DNA of 64,000 bases from Ixodes scapularis (GCF_016920785.2 NW_024609880.1:58047817-58111816); one strand, 5' to 3'; shown: positions 1 to 12,669, counted from the stretch's first letter. Notes: generated from the letters alone by a model not told the origin. Translations and numbers: made by a program.

Positions 1-217
1 ACATTTGCATGGTCAATACAAAAAAAAAGAGCGATGTCTAGAGTCACTAGCTGCATACCTTTGAATGAAAGGTTGTATGAGTGAGGTTTCCGCTGTATTA
101 CCCAAAATATAGCAAATATCACATTTGCTATGTGTTTCGTGACTACACATTTACATTTGTGAAATAGATGTCAAAATGCAAATAAGCACACTTCAAAATA
201 AATCTGGACGCATAGCG

Positions 218-255
218 ATGGCTGGGTATAGGTAGCACTGCCTATACCCAGCCAT
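218..255. repeat. Perfect 15-bp hairpin
   Basis: A 15-bp perfect inverted repeat (arms 218-232 and 241-255) with an 8-base loop. It is too short for a typical microRNA precursor, and I see no matching family elsewhere in the window. Confidence 0.7.
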
Positions 256-2053
256 AGCTGGTCTTAACACTTGTTATTTCTTTTAATATGGTCGCTTCAC
301 CTAATCAATATGATCTTTTGAGGGCTCGTTGCCATCCAAAAATATCACACTGTTTTCGCCACCAGCAAAATATATGCAAATGAATCACAATTAGCATAAG
401 TGGCTTCGCATCTTGGTGAAATACGGGAAACTAGGTACAGTCCCTTAATCTGAAGTATACTGAAAGAATCCATAGTTCACAAAACAGACACGAAAATAAA
501 GGAAGCAGACAGGATGAGCTTTCAAAAAATTTTGCTGGTAGGCTCGGCCAGATATTTGAGACGTCCAGGAAGCTCCTTTTAGAACTCAAAAAAATCCTTT
601 TCACATTGTATGTGAATATGCATATAAATATGAACCGCACATTTTGCTTTAATTTCAGGTAACATAACCAAGGGTACCCTACCTTCAATCCCTAGTAAGT
701 CCTAAATTTGCCAAATGCGTTTTTGTGTGTCTTTTCTTGTACTTGGCCTTCTTAAAACGCTTCATCGGAATGCTTTGACAGACCTGACTTAAAATAATGG
801 GGAAAAAAAGATAAAAGTATCACATCCTTTACATCCTTGATCTACTCGTAATGTAATGTCTAATATGTATATGTAGATAACGTGAACATTTAATGACCAA
901 TAACTATGTATGTCTTTAAAGTCAGCTCTGTTTTTACCTTTGAATGAACACCAGGGTTGCAGGTACTCCTTTAGTATAGTCGAGGTCCAATACTTAAAAT
1001 GAAAGCCGCTATAGGCCAACGACTTCTATTGTATTTTACCTGTTAACCCACTCCCTTCTGTAATGCCTTCGGGCCCTGAGGGATCATTAAATAAATAAAT
1101 AAATCGAAAGTTGAATGTATGTTTCTAATGCGAAGTATAAATTAAACATAACCCCCCCCCCCAAAAAAAAAAGAAAAAAATCCTTACACGACGTAGTATA
1201 TGATGTTTGAAACAATATTTTACATGACGTAATATGTATATGAGACGGGCACACAAACGAGGCGGTGAATGAATGTGGTCACATTTTTGTGGAAAGTCTC
1301 GAATGCCGTGCCCACAACAGAGTCTCGCATAGGCGGATAGTTTTCAATTTTCCGGGGGGAAGGGGGAGAGGAGGGGGGGGGGGGAGGGCAGCGATGGATT
1401 TGTTGCCATCATCTGTTTCCACACTGCCCGCCTTCTCCAATTACCTGTCTCTCTCCTGTCTCACCCTACACCTCTTCTTCCACATCTCCCATTCCGTGCG
1501 GAGACGCGGCTTCCTTGCAGCTTCACAAACGCGCAGATATCGTAATTTACTTTTTTCTTATTCTTTACATGAAAACAGGCAAACACGTCATCATTGTTGT
1601 CAATTCACGTCTGACATTTTTGTCCAGAAGCTATTTTTTTATTAAACACATCTAAGTTGCTCGATATGCCATATTCAGAAAATGCAAGAGTAAACTAAAC
1701 GTGACTGCAGGTCACGTTCGTGGAGATAATAACTTGACGAATTAACATGACTCAAGCATTACTTTATTATTAAATCATAATTTGAGCTCATCGACAAAAT
1801 CAGGGGATAATGTGCAAGTACACACAATTTAAACAAAAAACAAAATATTTTCAACAGTTATACAATAACAAAGAACGAACTCAGCCGGAGACAAACAAAT
1901 GCAGACCCACTTTTGCATGAAAGGCAACGATAAGAGATGAACAAGCTACTTACGTAGTAACGGAATGGAACTAAAAGACGATTGTGTAAGCGCCAATGTT
2001 ATATAAACAAAATTTAAAAAAAGGACATTGCAATTGCGCATAGAGCTCAGCTC
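256..2053. other. Unassigned DNA
   Basis: No gene recognised. The stretch holds short simple repeats (an ATAA run near 1090, C and A runs near 1153-1175, a G run near 1370) and open frames under 130 codons with no recognisable motif. Confidence 0.5.
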
Positions 2054-2690
2054 TTAATGGAAAAAAAGTGTTTCGTCGTCCAGTTGATCGCTTAATAAAG
2101 CGATCTGCATTGCCATTAGGTTTATTCTGCGGGTGAAATCTTTGTGGCTATGCACAGGTGCAACATGGTTTGAACAGGCCTGTCCCACAGTTGACCTCGA
2201 ACACGTTTCTATTCGATGGAGACAGGAAAATGATCTTTCTGGCGCGCATGATGTCACAGGAGTGGTCAACGCAATTTCAACCAGCTTAGCCATTTCTGGC
2301 AAGAGGGACCTTAACTCTTCGTCGTCAGCGCCCGAGGATACCTCTTCAACATCCTTAAATGTGCTGATTGGTACATTCCGTTGCTTCGCAATATCAATAA
2401 GAATATCACGGGGCAGCTCAAGGCGTCCAGGCTCAAGGTCTGTTCCGTACAACTCGCAGAGGTATCTGCTGTCTTCCTCAAGTTCTACAAAGCGCTCAAT
2501 GTGAGCCCTGTGCTGCCACGTCAACGGCGAATATGTATCCTCTAGCGAGGAGTGTACCGTGTCAACTGCCTGTTTTAACCGCTGTCGATACCTGTTCTGA
2601 GAGGACCGTTGTACATTACCTGAGAATCTATGATCATTACGGCATAGAGCCTTTCTTTCCCTTTGCGTTGTAGCTGATGGTTTGTCAACG
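2054..2690 (-). pseudogene. hAT transposase C-terminal dimerisation domain relic
   Basis: The minus-strand reading frame is open from about 2690 down to the stop at 2054. Its last 160 codons read like the C-terminal dimerisation domain of a hAT-superfamily transposase. The key stretch is LLPEMAKLVEIALTTPVTSC followed by APERSFSCLHRIETCSRST. This matches the usual 'P(V/T)(S/T)...ERSFS.L.RIKT..RS.M' signature of the ZMYM/THAP12-like (ZBED-related) hAT group. A full transposase is 600 or more residues, and the catalytic core is absent here because the upstream sequence runs into a G-rich and palindromic tract. I infer a truncated, inactive copy. The domain dimerises the transposase in the nucleus. 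No terminal inverted repeats were identified for this copy. Confidence 0.75.
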
Positions 2691-2845
2691 CCAAGATCAG
2701 CTGCCCCAGTGCCCCCGCAGTCGACGCCTATGCTTCGGAGGGGAGGAAGCTTGTTCCCCCCCCCCCCCTTCCCAGGAAACTTCGGGGTCGGGAAAGGGGG
2801 GGGGGGGGGGGGGGGAGGTGGCAGGTTGGGGCTCCAAGCCTACCC

Positions 2846-2966
2846 GTAGTGTGATGTCTCGGACACTACTCAATGGTGTCCGAGACACCACACTACCCCA
2901 CTACCCGTGTTGTGTCTCTTCCATAGTGTGGTGTCTCGGACACTATGGTGTCTCGGACACTATTGT
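2846..2966. repeat. Cluster of GTGTCTCGGACAC palindromic repeats
   Basis: Arms 2846-2866 and 2876-2896 form an inverted repeat matching at 20 of 21 positions. Two further direct copies of the GTGTCTCGGACACTAT unit follow at about 2928-2966. The unit is itself palindromic around its centre. A G-run (about 2797-2815) lies just upstream. The origin is unknown; it may be a MITE fragment or a minisatellite. Confidence 0.7.
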
Positions 2967-2969
2967 GGA

Positions 2970-4320
2970 TGGGAGGACAGAGAGTGTTTCGTCGTTGGTG
3001 ACGCACGACACTGCTAAATGTATGTTTATTTCCTAAATTAACCTCATGTCAACATAGGAATAGCTTGGTTCCATCTGCCCTGTCTCGTCCTCATTCACTT
3101 CTTTATCTAATATTAGAATGAAGCTGTCGGAAAATGGTACCCTCCTGGAAGCCTTAGAAATCATGATTGTTGTTCCACTGCTTCCAGGTGCTCCTTGTTT
3201 ATAAAAAAAGAAGTAAACCCGAGAAAACACTTAAATGAATTTACCCTGCAATGAAAATTGCAGCAATAATCATTTTTATAAAGAGTTGTAAAATATCATA
3301 ATTCTGCTTAGATCATATTTGGAAACTGAGATCCATAAAGATAAAGACATTACTGTTACAGAGTATGCATAACACAGTCGAAGTATAGCCTACTATTTCT
3401 ACCTTATAAATACAGTAGTGCTGTCAATGTCATAGCTGTCTCATCAGTCGTAATGATGGCTGGCCTATGTTACGATTGCTATATCTGAGGTGTGAGTTAT
3501 ACAGGTACTCCTGCGGAGAAGTAAAATGAATGGGAAATAGATTTATCACATTAGAATGTTCCATGTAAAAAATATTTAAAAGACGTGTTGCCCTAGCTTT
3601 GTTGAGTATGAGCACTGGCCGAGACTGCTGCATTCTTGGTATATCACATAATTTTAAAGCTTCAAAACATTGGCTCATCGGCTTGACTTTAATGGTTGTG
3701 TGGTGTTGGCTTTGAAAGTATACAGTCCTGAGTGAAATAGAGTGCTGTGTGCCCCTCCAGAACCACAAGCTAGACCACATCTATACTTTAAAAATTCTAT
3801 TTTATCTTAGACATACATAATACCCGAATTCCAAAAAAAAGTAGGGTCATAATCAACTTATTACAAGAGCTACCAGGAGTTTAAAAGTTATGTTAATACC
3901 TAGTTATTTTGCCCTTCAGTCTCGGCCCGACTAGATCCTTTCTCACGGTTGATCTGAAATGTTTGTCTGAACAGACACACAAACGGGCAGATACTGACAG
4001 CTGTGTGACACCTTTCACAGATTTATCACACACCGATCATCTCAAGAAGGCGCGTAATTAATATTTAACTGTATGATAAGAGATCTTCGAGAAGTCCACT
4101 CTTTTCTTATCTATGAATAAATTTCAGATCGAATAACATTTGTTTTTAGACAGGGTTGAGAAATGGAATATTTCAAAATGAAGACAAGCTGGCTTGAAAA
4201 AATTCAATTAGTTTATTAAGCATTTATTAAGCATTATTATTAAAAAGACTCTAGCTCCTCCAAAATGCCTCTTGGAAAAACAATGCACAGATAACTATCC
4301 CATACAGAGTGGTTTTAACC
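2970..4320. other. Unassigned AT-rich DNA
   Basis: No gene recognised. A minus-strand open frame at 3430-3780 vaguely recalls the tail of a CR1-type LINE ORF2 (a YNS..RYSNRN stretch), but the match is too weak to call. Confidence 0.4.
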
Positions 4321-5313
4321 TTAAAGAAATATTTACAGGTTGAAATCATTATTTTTATGATCCAAAACGATTAAATACAATGCCAAGACATTACTTGAAA
4401 AAAAAAAAAAAAAAAAAAAAGCTCAGTCGTTGTGAAATAAAAAAAAAAAAAAAATCGCAAAGCCGAATTTGAAGTTCCCGCGCGATCCGCGCCAATGCAC
4501 TGTTGTCAGAGATGGAGTCGTCCTACAACTCCTGTTTCTCTCACGCCTCAGAATCGTACCCACCCCAAATGTCCTGTCCTCCCCAGTCCCGCGACCAGCC
4601 GCTGTCCTCCGTGCGTGCCGCCTATCGCAGTGAGCAAACTACGCTTTACTTTCGAGTTTGAAGTTCTTTAGGGCTCTTTCAGGGATCTCGAATCCTTTGA
4701 AACGGTATGAGGTCGAAGAGAACGCGCAGCGGACTTTTCTCAGCGAAGTGCGGGGCCACGTCGCGCCGGTTCTGCGTAATAGTCTGCCCCGGCGGAGTCA
4801 ACTGGAACTGCAGTACACAGACACCAAACCCATGACCATTTGACGATTTCCTTTTCGAAGTCTGATAGGTCGTTGGACACCTAGAAATTAGAGCTTCATT
4901 CGATTCCCCGACTAACTGATCATCCAGAGTGCTACATACGTGGAGCGCCGCCATGTTTTTCGAAGAAGGATACAAATAAACCAGGGGGCGACATCACACC
5001 GGACTCCGCTTTTCGGTATTTCAAAAAGGGCCGTATTGCGTTCCCTATTGCGTTAAAATTATATTTTGCGAATACCATTATCAGATACTATATTAATCCT
5101 TCTTACAAAGCCTCTAAACTTCATTATAGATTACACCACAAATAAAAAGGAGGGAGGTGAGAAGCAGGAGAGAAGAAAGCCAAAGATAAAGAGGCACGTG
5201 TGCGCGTGGGGAAATCTTTTCTTGCGTTGTGGTATTTTCTTGCGTGTTTATGACTACAACTTGCATTGTTTTAAACAAAAATACGACCTTTTGGGTGTCA
5301 GTGTTCTTCTAAC
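4321..5313 (+). mobile_element. TIR element family A, copy 1
   Basis: This segment aligns by eye along its length with 18118-19053. Shared blocks include GCCGAATTTGAAGTT near 4463, the GCGCGATCCGCGCCA block, the CTGCCCCGGCGGAGTCA block near 4782, a TTTCCTTTTCG block near 4850, and GGGTGTCAGT at the right end. Copy 1 is more diverged at its ends and has A-runs at 4399-4420 and 4440-4454. It appears non-coding. It is likely a non-autonomous DNA transposon with TTAA-type ends; the left edge is approximate. Confidence 0.6.
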
Positions 5314-5319
5314 CACAAC

Positions 5320-6134
5320 GATCGGTTCCGAACACAGCTAAGTAATTCTATCAGAACAGAATATTCTTGGGAAAAGAATAGCAAGCAGCATCCATCCTTA
5401 AGATAAACTTTGTCATTTGAAGACACACAAACAAACTATAGCTTCCCCAGGAAAATATATTTTGACAGCAAAATAAGAACCCTCTGCGACATAAATAGCT
5501 GAGTAGGAATAAAACAGTTTTGCTACTTATGACGTTTTTGTGGCATGTGGCTGATAAGAATATTTCAGCATTGTTAAATAAAATTTGTCGCCTAAATAGG
5601 TATATAAAAACCGCCTAGACGTCACTCCTTGGCATGCTTCGATCCGTGCGCCCGCACTTGCATAGGGCAGTAGGAACATGCGGCGTTGCCTCACCTTAAA
5701 ATGTACTAAACACATAGGCTACAACTCAAGCGGGCATCCAAGTTGCGATGAAACGCAAGTTCTCGCGGTTGCGCCCTTTGCCGTTAGCCATCTAAAAATG
5801 AGGCGAGTTACATGAGCGAAAGCTCCCCCCAACGTTACCTTAACACAAGTACACAGCGAGAGCTACATGATTTGGCTCCAAAGGTCGAAAAACGTTTTTA
5901 CAATAATAGCGCACAGCGAGTGCTGCATGAACGAGTTCGGGATCTCGAAAGATGTATATATCCACCACCTGAAAGCACCGAGGTTGCAGAAGGAAAACCA
6001 TCAAGGAGTCATAGGCGCGCACTCAATTGTGTTTTTAGTTTACACAATAGTAAAGCGTATGCATACCCTAAGTCTCGAACTCCCTGAGTGCAGTACGTGC
6101 GAGTCTTGCGGGCAGCCAGTTCTCGTCGCTAGGC
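5320..6134. other. Unassigned DNA with a short imperfect duplication
   Basis: Near 5850-5960 two related blocks contain CACAGCGAGAGCTACATGA and CACAGCGAGTGCTGCATGA about 60 bp apart. Small open frames here lack recognisable motifs. Confidence 0.4.
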
Positions 6135-6586
6135 TTAAAGGGATACTGAACCGAAATTTGGATTTCGTAAAATGAGACCGCAGAATCGTTGACCGGGACG
6201 CTACGAACTCCAATACCTCACTTATTCATCGTTCTCTCAAACGGATGGCCGTATTTTAAGAAAAGACGGGAGCTGTCGTCAAGCAAGGACTCTGACGTCA
6301 CGGTCCTCCTAGAAAAGTTGAGAATGAGGTGGAGCGGCCTCGCTTCTCTCCTCCTCGCTTCGGTTCACCAGCTCGACGGTACGAAGCGATGAGGAGAGGG
6401 AATGAGAATCGTGCTGACACATGTCTCGTCGGCCTCGTTGGCCGAGTTCAGTCGGGCATTTCTTTTCCGAAAATACGGCCATCTGTTAGAGATACCGCTG
6501 TATGACTGCTGTTTTGGGGTTCTGCAGCTGGCTATCGCTCCAGCCCTTTTTTGTGAGCTCTAAATTCCGGTTCAGTTCCCCTTGAA
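6135..6586. mobile_element. MITE with TTAA-type ends
   Basis: The left end TTAAAGGGATACTGAACCG and the right end (reverse complement TTCAAGGGGAACTGAACCG) form an inverted repeat of about 25 bp with few mismatches. The 452-bp body has no transposase motif. The ends resemble those of family A at 18118-19053 (TTAA, G-run, ACTGA). They suggest a TTAA-targeting superfamily such as piggyBac or Kolobok, which is inference. Confidence 0.6.
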
Positions 6587-6961
6587 CTGGTTTGGGTTCT
6601 CTTTCACACTGTTTGAATCATTATCTTCGAGGCCCCTACCAGTAAAACGACCTAACGAAACGTCATACAATACACAATAGAAATAAAATAGAGAACTTAA
6701 CGTTTAACCGGTTAAACAGAGGAACGCCGCACTCTCAGAAAATAATAGCTTATTCTTACACCCCTTGTCCCCTTTAAGACACCCCAATACTTCAGTTCCG
6801 CGTACAACGCGTTGACGTTCAACCAACGGTGCCAACTTTCACGAACGGCTTGATAGGCGAGTGGTGCATCTCTTTAAAATAGCTAATTTACGTATTACTG
6901 ATTACAAAAAGTGAGCGGGATTTTCTTGGCTCTACTGCCAAACCTCTGTGTTTTTGTTTTA

Positions 6962-7400
6962 GAGCGCAGCTCTTAGGCGCCCGTTTCCGGCTTGAGCGGC
7001 GTCGCCGTCGGCGTCGGCGTCACCGACGGCGTCGGAGTCGCCGTGGCCGTCGGCGTAACCGTAAGGTCACGTGACCCCTCAGCTAACGTGACCTCCCCAG
7101 GTTACGCGACTCCCCCAGGTCACGTGACCCCCTCCCCCCCCTCCCCCCGAGATCATGTGACCCCCGTGAGGGGAGGAGGAGAAAGGAGGGGAGCAGGGAG
7201 GATGAGCAGAGGGGACGAATCCGAATTTTCATTACTCCGAAAAATCAGTTTAAAAGACTTTTATCTCATATCCCTCGGCCGGCTTCGAACCGGAGCCCTT
7301 TCGTTCAGAAGTAGCAGGCAGGATCACGAGGGAGGGGGAGGAAGGAGGAATATACCCTCCCCTCAGTACCCTTCCCTCCTCCTCCTCAAGAGCTGCGCTC
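6962..7400. mobile_element. Short element with 13-bp inverted ends and a Pol III-like B box
   Basis: A perfect 13-bp inverted repeat (GAGCGCAGCTCTT at 6962-6974 and its complement at 7388-7400) bounds a 439-bp GC-rich unit. Inside are GGCGTC hexamer runs (about 7003-7060) and two copies of the 12-bp palindrome GGTCACGTGACC (7065-7076 and 7118-7129). On the minus strand GGTTCGAAGCC (7281-7291) fits a tRNA-type B box (GGTTCGANNCC). It is probably a tRNA-related SINE or a composite of SINE and MITE. The class is uncertain. Confidence 0.5.
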
Positions 7401-9117
7401 CAATTCGGCGTTACTGGGAATTGTAAACGGCTTTAATTTTTTTTTTGTGGTCTTTGATACATACTTTAGCTGTTTAATGATGTATATTTCACCGTTCTCA
7501 AGCCCCTCGTAAGAGATGGGGCCGTCTATTCGACGTCGGTGCGCCGTACGTCAGAGCTTTGGGGTGCATTATATGGGACAAAAGGGTGTAAGACGATTCC
7601 CTTTTTTGTAGAGTGCGTGTCTCGTACTTGTTCTGGCGCGCCGGCGTGGCCTCTTGTGTTGTAAACACAAGAGGACCGTCCGAAAGGGAACAGAAGGGCG
7701 CAACGTTAGATAAGACACCGCAATTGCTCTCTTGTCTCTCTCGTCGTGAACCCAGCGCTAAAACAAAGTCGGTACGGTCGGTGAAATCCAAATCAGGAAA
7801 ACGACGCGGAAAGCACTTGGTGCTCACATAACGTTTTTTTCAATTTGAAGCGGGCGGAAAGGAGTTCGTTCCAGGAATGTCATTGCGATTGAGCAGGTAA
7901 TTAAACCTTACTTCCTCAAAAGGCAGCCTTATAAGATTTTCTTGAGCTTTTTTTCTAAGATTAACGCCATAGTTAATTTTGCCCGAAAACATTATGTATT
8001 TCAGGAAACCATAGGAAGCTTCCGTAGAACCGAAAAGAACTGATTCCTCCGTGGAAATTGCGGACACCTACGTAAAATTGAGAACGAGTGATTTGCCAGT
8101 TAGAATTACGGATGTCACATTTGTAAAACTAGAAACGGGCGATTTCTAAGTGTAGATTACGGAAAAGAGAATCTTTCTTTAACCAATCGTTTTTACAGTG
8201 TAAATTATTGCAACATATTAAACTACTAAAAAAAATCTCCACTTACAAGAAAAAAGAAAGCTTTATTTAATGCGTCGTACCCCGAGGCACAAGGTACGAA
8301 GCTTTGGTTTTGTGGACGTTGATCTTTCAAAATGAGTGCTGACGGATGCTACTTTTCTTCTGTAACGCCAGCAAAAAATTTGCATAGAAAACGAGTAATG
8401 TAGTGACCCCCTTTTTTCTTCCTTTTTTTTTGGGGGGGGGGAGGGGGAAAATAACGGCGGCGGAGCTTCTTCTGTGACTCGCTCAAGACAGTGGGAACAT
8501 TAGGTCTAGGACACAGACATATATGCGAAGCAGAAGTATCGCAGTCAATGGTTACTTCCAGCATTGTTGATTTCTGCAATACAAGAATTGCAAAAAATGG
8601 TACTGCCAAACGCTCACAGAAAGAATATACGCCATGGTGTTCCTCAGCACGAAATGTAATATTTTGCTGACGTGACGGAGAGGAAAAAAGTGCCAGTCAG
8701 TGCTCCATCTGCAAAATTTCTTTCCACCGGAAAACAACGCCTCACCTTACTGTTCTATTCCAGCGTTTCTTCTGCTCATGGGTAGTTGTGGCAGACGGGC
8801 TCATCCGCCCTTTCCGGTGGCACCCACAGGATGTATCGGTGGTCTGCAGCAGTTTGGAACTGGGGTCTAGACGAGTCTTTCAACTGCATCATGGCGCCAT
8901 TTTGCTCAACCTTTATTTGTGACAAAAATACAGGCGTAAGATCCTACTATAGATTACTATAAGGTCATCAAAAACACTTTCTTGGTTTTCAAAAGGCGAC
9001 GCAAAACAGCCGCGGCAAATAGCCCATTCCCCAGTTCCCCTTTGCGCATTACTCCCGAAAAGCGGAGCTATATATTTGTGGGCCGACACTATCCCGGAAC
9101 GCTCATGTCGCGGCGTA
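7401..9117. other. Unassigned DNA
   Basis: No gene recognised. A perfect 11-bp-stem hairpin (CCTCTTGTGTT arms) lies near 7650-7675. The open frames here have no recognisable domain. Confidence 0.4.
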
Positions 9118-9125
9118 CCCCAAAG
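9118..9125. repeat. 8-bp target site duplication, left
   Basis: CCCCAAAG lies directly before the hAT terminal repeat. It pairs with CCCCGAAG at 10479-10486 (7 of 8 identical), the duplication length expected of hAT insertion. Confidence 0.7.
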
Positions 9126-10478
9126 TAGGGGTGTGCGAATATTCGCCATTTTCGAATAACGAATCGAATATTACCCTCTTCGATTCGCTTATCGAATCGA
9201 ATAATAATTCGCAAAAGTTTCGAATATTTTTCGAATAATTTCCGAATACTCGTTACGCTGTCGCGCCGTGAGACTCCCTTCACAGGCGTCCCACAACGCT
9301 CCGGAACGCCTGCCATACGTGCTCGCAAGATGGCAATACGTACCCTCTTCTCCTAGACAGTGATTGTCATCATCGGCAGCAGCCGTTTCTCTCTATACGT
9401 ACGTTGCTGTTGCCTCCATTAGGGACCACTGTGTTAAGAATAGCCCGCATGTAAGCGATTTGCCGATAGACGAGATAGGCGACGTTGACCCGCTTCGCTC
9501 TCGCTCGGTCAGTCGCGCGATGAGGCAAGCCGCATGAAAGTGGCGTGAGCAAGCGACCAAGGCGATGAGGACGTTTTCTAGAAATTCAAACACCGAGCGA
9601 CGCGACGAGCGACAGTGAGAAATCTCCGTCGCTCGCTGCTAACCCTCGTCGCTGTCGCTCGTCTCGTCGCTCGCTAAATCGTTTGCATGCGGTTCAGCAT
9701 TTAGGGAGCGCTTTCGCACTAGACTGCTCGTGCACGCTTTCGGAAGGCGTGTCATGAACACGTTTCAGAACTGATTGCAACGGTACCGCCGCTCTGTGTG
9801 AGAAAAGTAGAAGTGGTAGAGGCAGGAAGTTGTTCGAAGAAAAAGCGCAGTAGAGTGTGGAAGTTTTTCGGCCGCTCCCATGCAACCGATTGAACAAGCC
9901 ACAACACCAGCCTGTGACGAGTCTTTCTCAACACTTTCTATGGTTGTTCCACCAGTTCAGTGTGTGAAGATGTTGCTTTTTGGAGGAGCAAGTGGATCAA
10001 GACAATGCGTTTCCCCAGAATATTTTCAAATCAGTGAAAACAAGGTTCCTGGACGTAAGCCCACAGGCACTTCACGCCTTTGCCACCTTCCTTGATCCTC
10101 AATTCAATGACATCTCCTACAACAAGGAATAAGAAGAGAATGTAGAGTTACTACTAAGTACATTGCTTCAGGATGTACCAGGCCCGAGCGACCTGTGATT
10201 TTATGTTTTGCACTCGCGTGAACCGTGATATTATGTTTAGCCCTCTAATATTTTAGTAGCTTTTGTCTCTATATAAATATATGTAGTTGAACACTAGTTA
10301 TTATCGTCTAGTCGAGTTTTTACAATAATTTTGAGAAACATTTTGGAACAATAAAAACAAATTTATGATCTCTTTGCTCTTCTTCAATAGCCGTTTACAT
10401 ACTATTCGGGAAACTATTCGAAAATTATTCCATTTGTATTCGATTCGGTTTCAAAAAATCACTATTCGCACATCCCTA
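9126..10478 (+). mobile_element. hAT transposon, deletion derivative
   Basis: The ends TAGGGGTGTGCGAATA (left) and TAGGGATGTGCGAATA (reverse complement of the right) are hAT-type terminal inverted repeats. The flanking 8-bp duplications (9118-9125, 10479-10486) differ at one base. Both subterminal regions are dense in ATTCG/CGAAT words, as in many hAT elements. The 1353-bp body is too short for a complete transposase and keeps only a C-terminal piece at 9977-10132, so it is a non-autonomous derivative. Confidence 0.85.
9977..10132 (+). pseudogene. hAT transposase fragment
   Basis: The plus-strand frame reads through KSVKTRFLDVSPQALHAFAT and FLDPQFNDISYNKE to a TAA at 10130-10132. The 'LHAFATFLDPRFK' type of motif is characteristic of the ZBED-like hAT transposase region upstream of the dimerisation domain. 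Only about 51 codons are legible and the rest of the protein is missing. It lies inside the hAT element at 9126-10478 and is its decayed internal coding relic. Confidence 0.65.
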
Positions 10479-10486
10479 CCCCGAAG

Positions 10487-12669
10487 GCGTTACCGGAAGC
10501 CAGAAAGAGGCCAAGAATGATGTAATCTAATCAAATTGGGAAAGGATGGCCGTCCGATCAACGCCGTCAGTGTGTGTCCCATGGTCTGTTTAAACGATAA
10601 ACCGATCTGGTGGATAAGGGGAAGGCATTTTTACGCCCCCCGATAGTGGCCGGCCGCTTCGGATCGCGGGAGGCTTGCGTGCGGGCATAGGCTGCATGTG
10701 TGCGAGTACCATTGCGGAGAAGGAAAGCGAATTCCTTTCAGATGCCGGCGGGTCGGGCGCACCAGGCTCGACGACGAGATGCGGTCGAACGCCGCCGCGG
10801 TCCCTGTGTCCATTGCATCCGGCGCGCCGTTCCGGCGGTGATGGGACCGACTTCCGTTAACGAGCAAACACATTTCCAGAGTGCCGGGGTTGTTGGATTG
10901 TCGGGTTGTTCCGCGGTTGCCAGATTACACTTCCCTCTTCTTGCCATTTCCTCCTTTTCTTTCGCCTGCTTTTAGCTGCAGTCGGACTTCGGCGATCGTA
11001 GACCGAACGATTGACGCAGCAATCCAGTTGGCGATGGCTGCTGCCTTTGAGTGTTTCGGTTGGCCTGTCGTAAGTGGAATTGGAAGTTGGGCAGCTTGAG
11101 CTTGCTGCTAAATTGGAGCTCGCCGGCACGTCGAGCGGCAGCTGTAGTGCTAAACGCTCACGTTCTGGTAGCAGAATTTATACCCCAGATACTTTTTATA
11201 TGAACGAGCTCAGTGTTGTAGTTCTAGCGAGTGGTTATGTAATCGCTCTTGCCTCATGCATGTCATATATGCCTCATTAGCATGGAACTAGAAGTGAAGG
11301 TCTCTGTGTGTAAAGTAAGTCAAGTGTAACGTTTTGCTGAGAGGTCTACACCGTTTTGTGTGGTACCAACGTACGAAGAGATAATGTTGTGTGTTAACAA
11401 CATGCGCGCTGAAAAGCGAGCCACGGCGCTTTCCAATTTTTACTAGATGTAACTGACCTGGAAGCACGCGCGGATAGCCGTAATATTACTTTAACGGACG
11501 CTCAAAGCACCCCTTTGTCGCATGTTTTTGCTCCCAGTTTAAGTTACCAAAAAGTGCAGAGGCGTACCAGGCTTGGGTTTATGCTATAAGCGGCAGGAGA
11601 CTGAAAACGCGCCGGCACTCTACTTCTGTAGTCTCCGCGATAGTATATATATAAGAAATCTAGTAGAGTTTCTCTTAATATTTTGTTAGCGCTGATGTGG
11701 CTTATAAAATTATTAGAAATGTAAAGAAATGAGACATACCTTTCGGAGTGGCTACGTTTTGGCAACCCATTGATGCACTTTTGATACCGCATACTGCCAT
11801 GTTGAATTCACGTTTAGAGCCCCATGTGAGAGTCTATGGCAAGGGTATTATTGCCCCATTCTTTTGACGTACCCAAAACCGAGAAAAGGTTATTTTGTTT
11901 CGGCGAAGACAATTCCATCTGAGGCATTGGTAGTTTTATTTCGTATTCATTTCTGTAAGGTTAGACTCCACGTCGCGGGAAGGCGTTTGGCATTACATAT
12001 TATGACCTTGGCATCAACGCATTACAAAAAAAAAAAACACTGAACACAATTTCTCACTCACTGTATTTAATTGCTTTACGAGCGAAGAAAGAATGGCGAA
12101 GACAAGTGTTTATTTTTATTAAGAAAAACAGGATGATTTTAAGTATAAAAAAAAAAAAAAACACAGATCACTTAACATATCAGATTTCCGAGCATCAACA
12201 ATTATTGTGAAACGTTTCCCGACACTCTTGAACTCGAACCAGCATGTCCGCTTTTAACGCAGAGCTTAAAAACGACCCAGAACTATTAAATGGTGCTCAT
12301 AAAATTCACAAAAAAAAAAACAACTTGGTTCTACTTTTATTTGTTCTAAATGTTTCCACTGGGCTTCCATGACACTTTGTGTATACATGAGACACCGGTC
12401 ATGATTTACACCTTTGCCAGTAGCTCTGAAGGTGAGGCAGACCGAGTTGGACTGCAACGGCTTGCGACGTTAATCCTTTTAGGGATTGCTATGGCAACGG
12501 GGTTTCAAGCCACTTACATCCTCCCATAGCTTCTGCGTGGCGCGGTCCTAAGAGGGTTAAAAACCGGTTGTGGTCGCACACAGTAGAACTCAACTACAGT
12601 GTGTGAACCGCCCTTGAGAATATGTCATCGCCAAACACCAGTCGTTAATTATAAGTAGAAATTTTACTG
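10487..12669. other. Unassigned DNA
   Basis: No gene recognised. The section 10620-11160 is GC-richer, with overlapping open frames on both strands that look compositional. A-runs occur at about 12027-12038 and 12150-12163. A possible decayed tRNA-type B box (GGTTCGAGTTC, minus strand) lies near 12231-12241. Confidence 0.4.

Noticed and set aside
1265..1645. 126-codon open frame as a gene
   Set aside because: Contains a glycine run translated from a G-run and no recognisable motif.
3430..3780. C-terminal tail of a CR1-type LINE ORF2
   Set aside because: Only a vague YNS..RYSNRN resemblance, with no RT motifs nearby to support it.
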